Positions 1 through 5,869 of a stretch of DNA of 6,790 nt are shown here, piece after piece. The notes under the pieces were generated by a model that searched no databases, had not been told where the DNA came from, and worked only from the letters and a program-made list of their open reading frames with translations. The stretch's first letter is position 1. Each line of letters begins with the position of its first letter. Source of the DNA: DAOUAM01 sp034433305 (lineage in GTDB: Bacteria; Chloroflexota; Dehalococcoidia; Lucifugimonadales; DAOUAM01); contig DAOUAM010000056.1 of the NCBI GenBank assembly GCA_034433305.1, forward strand, positions 1 to 6,790. The letters run 5' to 3'. A program made the position numbers and the translations under genes.

Positions 1-1
1 G

Positions 2-27
2 CTCAGGACAGGCCCGAGCCTGCCGAG
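2..27. repeat. Imperfect palindrome, REP-like, at window edge
   Basis: On the minus strand CTC-GGCAGGC, a TCGG loop and GCCTGTC-CTGAG can fold into a stem of 7 bp (one G-U) plus an outer CTC/GAG pair. An alternative hairpin pairs GCCTGCC (18-24) with GGCAGGC (30-36). It lies just downstream of the DUF309 stop, so it could close that operon, but no T-tract follows. It resembles the short palindromic repeats scattered between genes in many GC-rich bacteria. That resemblance is from memory. Confidence 0.35.
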
Positions 28-80
28 GGGGCAGGCACCCCGCTGAAGCACAAAAGTCCATATCATCCGTGGCCACCTGC

Positions 81-587
81 TTAGCGCCCCCGGCTGGCCT
101 CCACCAGCCGGATGAGCGGCCTGGGCAGGCTGTCCAGCTCCCCCCAGGTGGCGGGGCCGGCATTTCGAGCCCGCTCCAGCCAGGCCGACGCGTCGGCCAG
201 CAGCAGGTCAGTGCGCACGCCCAGGAAGCGGGGCTGGAACAGCCTCAGCACGCGCACGCCGTCGGCCAGCTTCACCGTGGCCCCGTGGCGGTTGTGGCGC
301 GACAGGTGGTGGAGTCCCACTGCCACCTTGATGATGGCGTGGTAGAAGAAGCGCAACGGGTAGGGCGTGCCGCGCCAGACGCCCTCCAGCGTCTCGTGGC
401 ACTCCCAGTACAGCCCCTGGTTGAACTCCTGGATGGCCGCCAGCAGCGCATCAGGCGCGCCCTCTGAAGGCTCCACCAGGACTCCCTGGCCCGCGCTGGC
501 CTCCAGGGCGCTCAGCCATTGCTCGTCCAGCTTGCGCCGGTTGCCGCCTGAGGGCCACCGTGGCAGTCCCTCTATGCCGACGGTCAT
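81..587 (-). CDS. DUF309 domain-containing protein
   Basis: A 168-residue protein of the small helical DUF309 family, whose biochemical role is not established. The diagnostic core is at residues 55-117: FNQGLYWECHETLEGVWR, with H64, E65, E68 and W71, followed by a helix with HAIIKVAVGLHHL (83-95) and N99/G102. The conserved His/Glu set looks like a possible metal or ligand site, which is inference. The ATG at 587 is chosen because AGGGAGGG (595-602) sits 7 nt upstream and homology begins shortly after it. Its ATG overlaps the TGA of the upstream eIF-2B-like gene as ATGA, so the two are probably translationally coupled. The reading frame stays open far upstream, but that part is only a shadow of the neighbouring gene. 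It is the last gene of a three-gene operon. Confidence 0.85.
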   Translation of the reverse strand: MTVGIEGLPRWPSGGNRRKLDEQWLSALEASAGQGVLVEPSEGAPDALLAAIQEFNQGLYWECHETLEGVWRGTPYPLRFFYHAIIKVAVGLHHLSRHNRHGATVKLADGVRVLRLFQPRFLGVRTDLLLADASAWLERARNAGPATWGELDSLPRPLIRLVEASRGR

Positions 588-1435
588 GGTGTGGCCCTCC
601 CTTCCCGCCCCTGCCCGCGCCCGTGAGGCATGTCCCGCAACCTGCCTGGCACATCCGCCGGTGTCAGCAGGCCGGCCTCCGTGGCGATGCCCCGCACCAG
701 CGACAGGGGCACCCGGTCGTACCCAGGCGTGGTGGGCACATGGTGGGTGAGCTTCATAGTCTCGCACACCACGTACAGCGGAATGCGGCCCCGGGTGGCC
801 TGGGCCAGGTGCAACGAGGGTGCACCGTTGACCACGTCTCGGGGTGTCACGGCATCGGCGCCGATGATGGCCACCTGTGCCCTGGCGACGGCCTCGGCCA
901 ACGCCTCGTCGGTGGCGACTTCGGCCTGGACGCCCATTTCGCCAAGCTCCGACGCCAGGCGCCGGCCGTGGGACTCCGGGCCGCTGCCGGACGCCAGGGC
1001 CAGCGCTCTGACCTGCTTTCCCGAGGCATGGGCCTGTCGGAGGGTGCGTAGTACGCCGCCGCTGTAGCTGCACGTCAGCACGGTGGCCCCATGCTGCAAG
1101 AGGGCCGCAGCCACGGACGCCGCCTGCTCCGCCGCGGCCTGCATGTCCAGTATCAGGCGCTCGGCCAGGCGTGGCGCCTGTGTGCGGGCGGCCTCCGGCC
1201 CCAGCTCCAGCACCTGGGCCAGCAACAGGCCTGTGGCGTTGCCCACGGCAGCCATGGCCGGCTTGGCCGCCGTCAGCCTTCGTGCCACCGACCTGACCTG
1301 CCGCGCCCAGTCGCCCTCGCCGCTGAGGGCCACGGCTGCCACGGCCAGCGTGCGGGCTGCCTCCATGGCCAGGAAGGTGGCACCATGGGCCTGGTCGTGC
1401 TGGAGGGCGGCTATCCGGCGCTCTACGTCTTCCAT
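584..1435 (-). CDS. eIF-2B alpha/beta/delta-family (sugar-phosphate isomerase-like) protein
   Basis: A 283-residue protein of the fold shared by eukaryotic/archaeal eIF-2B regulatory subunits, methylthioribose-1-phosphate isomerase (MtnA) and ribose-1,5-bisphosphate isomerase. Visible motifs are AAKPAMAAVGN (56-66), VLTCSYSGGVLRTL (119-132), GSGPESHGRRLASEL (150-164), GADAVTPRDVVNGAPSLHLA (192-211, with the conserved Asp at 194) and VPLYVV-like IPLYVVCETMKL (218-229). In the catalytic isomerases the second motif reads T-H-C; here it is T-C-S, so the Cys sits one place early at 122 and Ser123 occupies the usual Cys position, as in eIF-2B subunits. A sugar-phosphate or nucleotide-ribose substrate is likely but unproven. 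The ATG at 1435 is preferred because the family N-terminus fits it; it lies inside the end of the Nudix gene (13-nt overlap). The stop overlaps the DUF309 start. Confidence 0.85.
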   Translation of the reverse strand: MEDVERRIAALQHDQAHGATFLAMEAARTLAVAAVALSGEGDWARQVRSVARRLTAAKPAMAAVGNATGLLLAQVLELGPEAARTQAPRLAERLILDMQAAAEQAASVAAALLQHGATVLTCSYSGGVLRTLRQAHASGKQVRALALASGSGPESHGRRLASELGEMGVQAEVATDEALAEAVARAQVAIIGADAVTPRDVVNGAPSLHLAQATRGRIPLYVVCETMKLTHHVPTTPGYDRVPLSLVRGIATEAGLLTPADVPGRLRDMPHGRGQGREGRATP

Positions 1436-1833
1436 AGCTGGTCCCAGGTCTCCTTCAGCCTGGGGACTGTGACCATGCCTGACAGCTCCGAAGGCTCTAC
1501 CCACCGGCCCTCCACGTGCTCCCAGTCCAGCCTGATAAGCAACGGGTCGTGTACCTCAAAGAGGAAAGGGTGTACGCGCCACAGGGTGTCGTACTCCGGG
1601 TCGGGGATTTCCAGGGGCGCGCCCTGGCGCAGCAACTGTACGTCGGCCTCCGTCAGGCCGGTCTCCTCCCGTAGCTCGCGGTAGGCCTGCTCCAGCGGCG
1701 CGGCCCCCGCTTCCACGCTGCCGCTGACGCCGGCCCACTTGTCCCTGTGGGTGCCGACCCGCTGGCTGCGGCGCAGCACCAGAATGCGGCCACCATGTCT
1801 GAGGAAGCAGGTGACCACCTCTCGCTGTCGCAT
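1423..1833 (-). CDS. Nudix hydrolase
   Basis: A 136-residue Nudix pyrophosphohydrolase, expected to cleave a nucleoside diphosphate linked to another moiety, using Mg2+ or Mn2+. The Nudix box runs from G38 to L60 and ends in RELREETGL (52-60), so the metal-binding REUXEE core is intact. The Glu expected after G-x5 is replaced by Ala44. Before it lies RRSQRVGTHRDKWAGVSG, and after it WRVHPFLFEV (85-94) and EGRWVEPSEL. This layout recalls the Nudix domain that I remember fused to an eIF-2B-like domain in haloarchaeal proteins. The ATG at 1833 has GGAG 7 nt upstream; a longer frame reaches 1887 but has no homology and an Arg-rich start. It is the first gene of the operon, overlapping the eIF-2B-like gene by 13 nt. 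The substrate is unknown. Confidence 0.9.
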   Translation of the reverse strand: MRQREVVTCFLRHGGRILVLRRSQRVGTHRDKWAGVSGSVEAGAAPLEQAYRELREETGLTEADVQLLRQGAPLEIPDPEYDTLWRVHPFLFEVHDPLLIRLDWEHVEGRWVEPSELSGMVTVPRLKETWDQLWKT

Positions 1834-1875
1834 GCCTGGACTCCGCCGGCGCCTGCCGGCCCAGTGGTTACCTAC

Positions 1876-1881
1876 AGTATA
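1876..1881 (-). promoter_or_regulatory. Possible -10 box for the Nudix operon
   Basis: TATACT on the minus strand, about 43 nt upstream of the Nudix ATG, matches the sigma-70 -10 consensus at five of six positions. The -35 region at the right spacing (TTCCGG) is poor, so this is a tentative call. Confidence 0.35.
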
Positions 1882-1924
1882 GGCCACGCGGTGCGGCCCC
1901 GGAAGCTAACGGCTACCATAGAGA

Positions 1925-1953
1925 TTGCCCCGGACGTCGGCATTGGATAACAT
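1925..1953 (+). promoter_or_regulatory. Possible weak promoter for the reductase gene
   Basis: TTGCCC (1925-1930) and TAACAT (1948-1953) are separated by 17 nt and each matches four of six consensus bases. The pair lies about 50 nt upstream of the TTG start at 2001, inside the divergent intergenic region. Spacing is ideal but both boxes are weak. Confidence 0.3.
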
Positions 1954-2000
1954 GGCAGGTACTGCCCTTCAGCGGACTGCCAGGGGAGGAGGGTCTACGC

Positions 2001-3206
2001 TTGTACGATGTCATGGTCATAGGGGGAGGGCCTTCGGGCAACACCGCCGCCCACAAGCTCGCCAGCCTGGGCTACCAGGTGCTGGTCCTGGACTGGCGGC
2101 AGAACCTTGGGGACAAGCTCTGCACGGGCATCATCGGTCGGGAGTGCGCCCAGCGCTACGCCCCTGAAAGGGCGCAGGTGTACCGCGAGGCCACTTCCGC
2201 CGCCGTCGTGTCCCCTTCGGGCAGGCGCTACCGGTTTGCCAGGGAGCAGCCTCAGGCGTACATCATCAACCGCGTGGCCTACGTCGCCTCCATCGCCAGG
2301 CGCGCCATGGAGGCCGGGGCAAGCTACGCCCTGAACGAGCGGGTGACGTCCATCCAGGTCTCCGGGGATGGCGTGAAGGCCCAGGCCACGGGCGAGGCTG
2401 GCGAGCGCGGCCACGAGGCACGCTTGGCCGTCGTCGCCAGCGGCTTCGGCTCTCCCCTGCTGCGTACGCTGGGCCTGGACTCCTGGCGCAGCGAGGACTA
2501 CCTGGTGGGCTGCCAGGCCGAGGTGGTGGCGCGGGGGCTGGAGGAGACGGAGGTCTACCTGGGGCGCAGCGTGGCCCCTGGCTCCTTTGCCTGGCTTGTC
2601 CCCCTGGACGACTCCAGGGCACTGGTGGGCGCCATAACCCGCCGCCGGGCCAGCCAGCAGATGGACGCCTTCCTGTCCATGCTCCAGGCCAGCGGCAAGG
2701 TGCAGGCCATCGTCAAGAGGCCCCAGCAATGGGGCATCCCTTTAAGGCCGTTGCCCAGGACCTATGCCGACAGGGTGCTGGTCATTGGCGACTCGGCGGG
2801 GCTGGCCAAGCCCACCACCGGCGGCGGCATCTACTACTCCATCCTGTCCGGCGAGATGGCCGCCAGGGCCGCCCACGAGGCCTTCACCGCCGGGGACTTC
2901 TCGGCCAGAAGGCTGGCCCGCTACGAGAAGGAGTGGAAGACGGCGCTGGGCCGCGAGATGCGCATTGGGTACTACGCCCGCCTGCTCTACGAATCGCTGG
3001 GCGACGAGCAGATAGAACGCCTCCTGGATGCCTTTGCGTCCAGCGATGTCCAGGAAGAGGTCCTGGGCACCCGAGAGCTGTCCTTCGACTGGCACAGTGG
3101 GGTGATACTCAAGGCCCTGCGGCAGCGGCGTCTGGGCGGCCTGGTGCGCTCCTTCGGGCCATCCATCGCCCCCTTCCTCGCTCGCCTGGTACGGCCTGGC
3201 GGCTGA
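2001..3206 (+). CDS. Geranylgeranyl reductase family FAD-dependent oxidoreductase
   Basis: A 401-residue flavoprotein of the family that saturates isoprenoid double bonds (ChlP/BchP in pigment synthesis, archaeal digeranylgeranyl lipid reductases, menaquinone MenJ). The N-terminal FAD dinucleotide-binding motif is VIGGGPSG (6-13). C41 sits in DKLCTGIIG, near where family members have a conserved Cys. FAWLVP (197-202) corresponds to the family's Y-x-W-x-F-P motif, and GDSAGLAKPTTGGGIYYS (263-280) is the second FAD/substrate motif. The TTG start is supported by AGGGGAGGAGGG (1982-1993) and by the family start YDVMVIGGG. The gene stands alone, divergent from the Nudix operon and convergent with the carbamoyltransferase-like gene 10 nt away. 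With no chlorophyll genes in view, a menaquinone side chain or a membrane lipid is a more likely substrate; this is inference. Confidence 0.9.
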   Translation: MYDVMVIGGGPSGNTAAHKLASLGYQVLVLDWRQNLGDKLCTGIIGRECAQRYAPERAQVYREATSAAVVSPSGRRYRFAREQPQAYIINRVAYVASIARRAMEAGASYALNERVTSIQVSGDGVKAQATGEAGERGHEARLAVVASGFGSPLLRTLGLDSWRSEDYLVGCQAEVVARGLEETEVYLGRSVAPGSFAWLVPLDDSRALVGAITRRRASQQMDAFLSMLQASGKVQAIVKRPQQWGIPLRPLPRTYADRVLVIGDSAGLAKPTTGGGIYYSILSGEMAARAAHEAFTAGDFSARRLARYEKEWKTALGREMRIGYYARLLYESLGDEQIERLLDAFASSDVQEEVLGTRELSFDWHSGVILKALRQRRLGGLVRSFGPSIAPFLARLVRPGG

Positions 3207-3216
3207 GGAAGGCGCG

Positions 3217-4122
3217 TCACTCCCCCAGGATGTGGCACATGACCGCCATCCTGACGAACAGAGCGTTCTCCGCCTGGCGGTAGTGCGCCAGCCTGTGGTC
3301 CTGCACCTCAATGGCAAAGTCGCCGCTGCGCTGCATGGGGTCCATGATGATGCAGTGGGGCTTCAGCCTGGACATAAGCTCCGCGTCTATGCGCAGGTTG
3401 AAGGCGTTGCGGGACTTGAGTAGCTGCACGTGCTGGACGGTGCTGGGCGCGTTGAGGTAGATGGCGTCCACCTCGTAGAGGGCCTCGACGCCCCTGGCGA
3501 CGGTCAGCTCCGTCCCCCGGCTCTGGCAGTACTCCATGACGTCCGGCGCCACCTGGCCGCTGAAGGGCAGCAACGTCACCTTGACGTCCTTGAACAGCGC
3601 CAGGCCCCGGAGCAGCGCGCTCACGTTGCGGTTCTCCAGCCTGCCGATGATGCCTACCCTCAGGCTGTCCACTCTGCCCAGCTCCCGCTGGAGCGTATAC
3701 AGGTCGGCCAGCGCCTGGGTGGGATGGTCGTCCATGCTGCCGCCGTTGATGACCGGCAGGGCGTCGGCCACCTGCGCCCGCTCCACGACGCCCACGTCGC
3801 TGCTCCGCAGCACTACCAGGTCGAAGTGAAGGCTCGCAAGGATGTTTATAATATTGTCAATGTAGCTGGGCGTCCTGACGGGGAAGAACTGGGAAGCGTC
3901 CTCGGTGTGGTACGCCCGCCCGCCCAGCAGCTCGATGGCGCGTTCGAATGACGTGCGTGTCAGGAAGCTGGGCTCGTAGAAGAGGCAGTATAGCGCCCGA
4001 CCCTTCAGTACCGGCTCCATGTGTCTGGAGCGGCGCAGGGACTCGCACAACGGGAAAAGGTCTGACTCGATCCAGGCCCTGTCCAGTTGGGCTGTGCTGG
4101 TCAGGTGTCTTTGCTTTGGCAT
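3217..4122 (-). CDS. Divergent aspartate/ornithine carbamoyltransferase-family protein
   Basis: A 301-residue protein covering the whole length of a PyrB/ArgF-type carbamoyltransferase. The fold markers are clear: FYEPSFLTRTSFERA (48-62), LR106, DDHPTQALADLYTL (131-144), NR165 near GRTVHS of PyrB, and a C-terminal RQAENALFVRMAV. Key residues are altered, however. The carbamoyl-phosphate loop S-T-R-T-R is S52-F-L-T-R56, losing the Arg equivalent to E. coli Arg54. The 80s loop lacks its Ser/Lys (FFPVRTPSY). H-P-L-P-R is replaced by D261-P-M-Q-R, and the Arg/Gln of the aspartate-binding loop is not evident in LNAPSTVQH. H133 and Q136 are kept. It is therefore probably not an ordinary ATCase; it may use another substrate or have no catalysis. 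ATG at 4122 follows GAAGGGA. The reading frame is intact, so it is not a pseudogene by appearance. No pyr or arg genes adjoin it. Confidence 0.8.
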   Translation of the reverse strand: MPKQRHLTSTAQLDRAWIESDLFPLCESLRRSRHMEPVLKGRALYCLFYEPSFLTRTSFERAIELLGGRAYHTEDASQFFPVRTPSYIDNIINILASLHFDLVVLRSSDVGVVERAQVADALPVINGGSMDDHPTQALADLYTLQRELGRVDSLRVGIIGRLENRNVSALLRGLALFKDVKVTLLPFSGQVAPDVMEYCQSRGTELTVARGVEALYEVDAIYLNAPSTVQHVQLLKSRNAFNLRIDAELMSRLKPHCIIMDPMQRSGDFAIEVQDHRLAHYRQAENALFVRMAVMCHILGE

Positions 4123-4148
4123 CCGTTGGTCCCTTCTAGCATGCGCTG

Positions 4149-4168
4149 GCCCGTCTCGGGGGACGGGC
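4149..4168. promoter_or_regulatory. GC-rich hairpin in the divergent leader region
   Basis: GCCCGTC (4149-4155) pairs perfectly with GACGGGC (4162-4168) around a 6-nt loop. On the plus strand it is followed by TTTC, a weak terminator-like end. On the minus strand it sits about 27 nt before the start of the carbamoyltransferase-like gene, so it may be a leader structure for that gene. I see no recognised PyrR-binding or T-box signature. Confidence 0.4.
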
Positions 4169-4242
4169 TTTCGGTGTAAAAGTCCTTCTCCGAGTGTACA
4201 TCAATAGGAGGGCTGCACGCTATCAGAAGCAGGAGGCATGTA

Positions 4243-4707
4243 TTGAGGACAGCAGCTACAGGGCATTACCCCCGGCTGGGCCTGGTGCTGAAACTGGCGC
4301 TGGTGGCCGCCTGGGCGACGCTGATATTCGTACTCTCAAGCTTGACATCATCCCAGGTACAGGACACGAGTTCGCTCTTCGCCAGGTTACCATTTGGTCA
4401 CATTCTGCTGCACCCGGTCTTCGTCCACATGGTGCTCTATGCCCTGCTGGCGGTGCTGGTATACAGCCTGGTAGCCTCGCTGCTGCCGGCGGGCAAGTCC
4501 CCGGCGCCGCACGCATGGCTTGTCACCCTGGCCTTCTGCGTGGCCTACGGCGCTGGCGACGAGATGCACCAGTCCTTCGTGCCCGGGCGCGACATGAGTC
4601 TGCTGGACGTGGGAGTTGACGGGGCGGGCGCCCTGCTGGGCATGGGCGCCGCCGACGCCGTGGCGCGCTGGGCCTGGCCCCTTCGCGCCCGTCCGCGCCG
4701 AAATTGA
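4243..4707 (+). CDS. VanZ-like family membrane protein
   Basis: A 154-residue integral membrane protein of the VanZ family, whose named member gives low-level teicoplanin resistance; most others have no known role. Four hydrophobic segments are visible, roughly 12-32 (ending FVLSS), 58-82 (starting HPVFVHMVLY), 91-105 and 119-137. The family signature AYGAGDEMHQSFVPGRDMSLLD (101-122) contains D106, E107, H109, Q110, G115, R116 and D122. The TTG at 4243 is chosen because AGGAGG (4231-4236) lies 6 nt upstream; the nearer ATG at 4238 opens only a two-codon frame (ATG TAT TGA). The stop codon lies within the -35 box of the downstream tRNA promoter. It is divergent from the carbamoyltransferase-like gene and has no resistance genes near it, so a resistance role should not be assumed. 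Confidence 0.88.
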   Translation: MRTAATGHYPRLGLVLKLALVAAWATLIFVLSSLTSSQVQDTSSLFARLPFGHILLHPVFVHMVLYALLAVLVYSLVASLLPAGKSPAPHAWLVTLAFCVAYGAGDEMHQSFVPGRDMSLLDVGVDGAGALLGMGAADAVARWAWPLRARPRRN

Positions 4708-4732
4708 CACCCTGCAGCCCTGTTGCTATAAT
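4704..4732 (+). promoter_or_regulatory. Consensus sigma-70 promoter of tRNA-Ala
   Basis: TTGACA (4704-4709) and TATAAT (4727-4732) are both perfect consensus boxes with the ideal 17-nt spacer, and TGC just before the -10 gives an extended -10. The tRNA begins 12 nt after the -10 box. The TGA stop of the VanZ gene (4705-4707) is part of the -35 hexamer. Confidence 0.92.
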
Positions 4733-4744
4733 CGCCTCAGGTGT

Positions 4745-4820
4745 GGGGATATAGCTCAACTGGGAGAGCGCGGCGTTCGCAATGCCGAGGTTGCGGGTTC
4801 GATTCCCGCTATCTCCACCA
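4745..4820 (+). tRNA. tRNA-Ala (anticodon CGC), reads GCG
   Basis: A complete 76-nt cloverleaf with encoded CCA. The acceptor stem is GGGGATA (4745-4751) with TATCTCC (4810-4816). The D stem is GCTC/GAGC (4754-4757, 4766-4769). The anticodon stem is CGGCG/TGCCG (4771-4775, 4783-4787) with loop TTCGCAA, giving anticodon CGC at 4778-4780. The T stem is GCGGG/CCCGC around TTCGATT. The third acceptor pair is G-U, the known alanine identity signal, and the discriminator base is A. A run of six T (4822-4827) follows one base after CCA and probably marks the end of transcription. Confidence 0.96.
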
Positions 4821-4821
4821 G

Positions 4822-4827
4822 TTTTTT
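4822..4827 (+). terminator. T-tract after tRNA-Ala
   Basis: Six consecutive T follow the tRNA CCA end by one base. Only a weak CCAC/GTGG stem flanks it, so termination would rely on the T-tract and the tRNA's own structure. Confidence 0.4.
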
Positions 4828-4874
4828 GTGGTATTTTCCCCTCCCCATACCTCACCGCCCTCGCGGCCCCGGCG

Positions 4875-5642
4875 CTACAGCAGCAGTGCCTCCAGGTACC
4901 AGCGGCCGATGGCCTCTCCCCAGAGCAAAGTTACCAGCGCGCTGGCGGCGATGAACGGCCCGAAGGGGATGGTGTCCCGGCGCTTGCGCCTGCCAGCGAG
5001 CAGGAGGGCCAGCGCCACCACGCCGCCCGATACGAAGGCCAGCGCTAGCCCCACTATGACCAGCGGAAAGCCCGTAGCCGCGCCCACGACCGCCGCGAAC
5101 TTGACGTCTCCCCCACCGATGATGCTCCCGGGCAGCAGGTATATGGCCAGCAGTATGCCGAATCCCGCCCCGGCGCCGGCCAGCGCCTGCCAGGGGCCGA
5201 TGCCTGGTGAGAAGGAGGCCACAGTCAGCACGATAGCCAGGCCAGGGAATACAATCAGGTTGGGTATGACGCCATGCTCCAGGTCCATGATAAAGACCAG
5301 CAGGAAGAGGCTGACGTAACCCAGCAGGGCGATGCCCTCATAGGTGCCGCCATATCTGGCCCATATGACAGCAAAGAGAATGCCCGTGACCATCTCCACC
5401 AGGAGGATGCGCAGGGGTATCCTGGCCCCACAGTAGCGGCATTTGCCACGAAGGGCCAGGTAGCTGACCACCGGCACCAGGTCGGTGGCCCGGAGGCGCG
5501 TCTGGCAACTGGGGCAATGGGAAGGTGGGAACACCAGCGACTGCCCCAGGGGCAGCCTGTCCGCGCACACATTCAGGAAGCTCCCTATGGCTGTGCCGGT
5601 GATAGCCAACAGCGCCGTATAGACCCAGTCTGTATATGCCAC
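4875..5642 (-). CDS. Prepilin peptidase (A24 family, PilD/GspO/ComC type)
   Basis: A 255-residue bifunctional membrane enzyme that removes the positively charged leader from type IV prepilins and N-methylates the new N-terminus. The N-terminal domain has the zinc-type tetracysteine set C43-P-S-C46 and C68-R-Y-C71 after GSFLNVCADRLP (20-31). The A24 catalytic aspartates are D120 in MDLEHGVIPN and D179 in GGGDVK. IPFGPF (225-230) is a further family mark. About seven or eight hydrophobic segments span the protein. The GTG at 5642 has AGGTGG 5 nt upstream. It lies downstream of the pilin gene on the same strand, but a strong terminator between them suggests separate transcription. The leader has competing hairpins (see the separate entry). 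Confidence 0.95.
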   Translation of the reverse strand: MAYTDWVYTALLAITGTAIGSFLNVCADRLPLGQSLVFPPSHCPSCQTRLRATDLVPVVSYLALRGKCRYCGARIPLRILLVEMVTGILFAVIWARYGGTYEGIALLGYVSLFLLVFIMDLEHGVIPNLIVFPGLAIVLTVASFSPGIGPWQALAGAGAGFGILLAIYLLPGSIIGGGDVKFAAVVGAATGFPLVIVGLALAFVSGGVVALALLLAGRRKRRDTIPFGPFIAASALVTLLWGEAIGRWYLEALLL

Positions 5643-5681
5643 GGTCCACCTTTTCTACTGGAATGGGAAGTACCAGGCATG

Positions 5682-5729
5682 CCGGGCGCTCCAGGCCCGG
5701 TCACTCTCTTATCTAACCCGTGCGCCCGG
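5682..5729 (-). promoter_or_regulatory. Competing inverted repeats in the peptidase leader
   Basis: On the minus strand the order is CCGGGCGC (5729-5722), CCGGGC (5700-5695), GCGCCCGG (5689-5682). The first two segments can each pair with the third, giving an 8-bp stem with a 32-nt loop or a 6-bp stem with a 7-nt loop, which exclude each other. The site ends about 40 nt before the GTG start. This geometry allows a switch, but it could be chance in GC-rich DNA. Confidence 0.35.
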
Positions 5730-5778
5730 GGATCTCACATTTCGGGGTGAGGCAGGCTGCTTCCTGATGGGGCCACTG

Positions 5779-5823
5779 AGGGCAAAATCAAGGCCCGACG
5801 GAGTGCATGCACTCCGTCGGGCC
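5779..5823 (-). terminator. Rho-independent terminator after the pilin gene
   Basis: 5792-5823 is a perfect 32-nt palindrome, each arm being GGCCCGACGGAGTGCA or its complement. Read on the minus strand it is followed by TTGATTTTG, a T-rich tail, while the plus-strand side lacks T. It therefore terminates minus-strand transcripts coming from the pilin, about 110 nt after its stop, and insulates the prepilin peptidase. Confidence 0.85.
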
Positions 5824-5830
5824 AATCAGG

Positions 5831-5869
5831 CTAGCCGCGACCGCCTCCGGAGACGGCGGCCCAGGCTAG
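5831..5869 (-). other. Structured 3' UTR hairpin of the pilin transcript
   Basis: CTAGCC (5831-5836) pairs with GGCTAG (5864-5869), and inside it CCGCC (5841-5845) pairs with GGCGG (5855-5859) around TCCGGAGAC. A smaller hairpin, CCAGG/CCTGG (5907-5911, 5920-5924), lies just after the pilin stop. With the terminator this gives three stacked structures in the pilin 3' UTR, which may protect the mRNA; that function is inferred. Confidence 0.5.

Noticed and set aside
1..66. Possible start of another minus-strand gene (ATG at 66, AGGTGG 6 nt upstream)
   Set aside because: Only 22 codons are visible, they read through an imperfect palindrome typical of intergenic repeats, and the peptide is not recognisable.
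588..1073. Upstream extension of the DUF309 frame
   Set aside because: It lies wholly inside the eIF-2B-like gene, is rich in Arg and Pro, and a well-placed RBS supports the ATG at 587.
1995..2729. Long open frame antisense to the reductase gene
   Set aside because: The opposite strand encodes clear FAD motifs; the antisense frame is an effect of high GC codon use and has low-complexity content.
3430..3951. Plus-strand frame across the carbamoyltransferase-like gene
   Set aside because: No recognisable domain, and the minus strand carries the family motifs throughout.
4243..4707. VanZ-like gene as a glycopeptide resistance determinant
   Set aside because: No vanHAX or vanRS genes are present, and VanZ-like proteins are common in bacteria without resistance.
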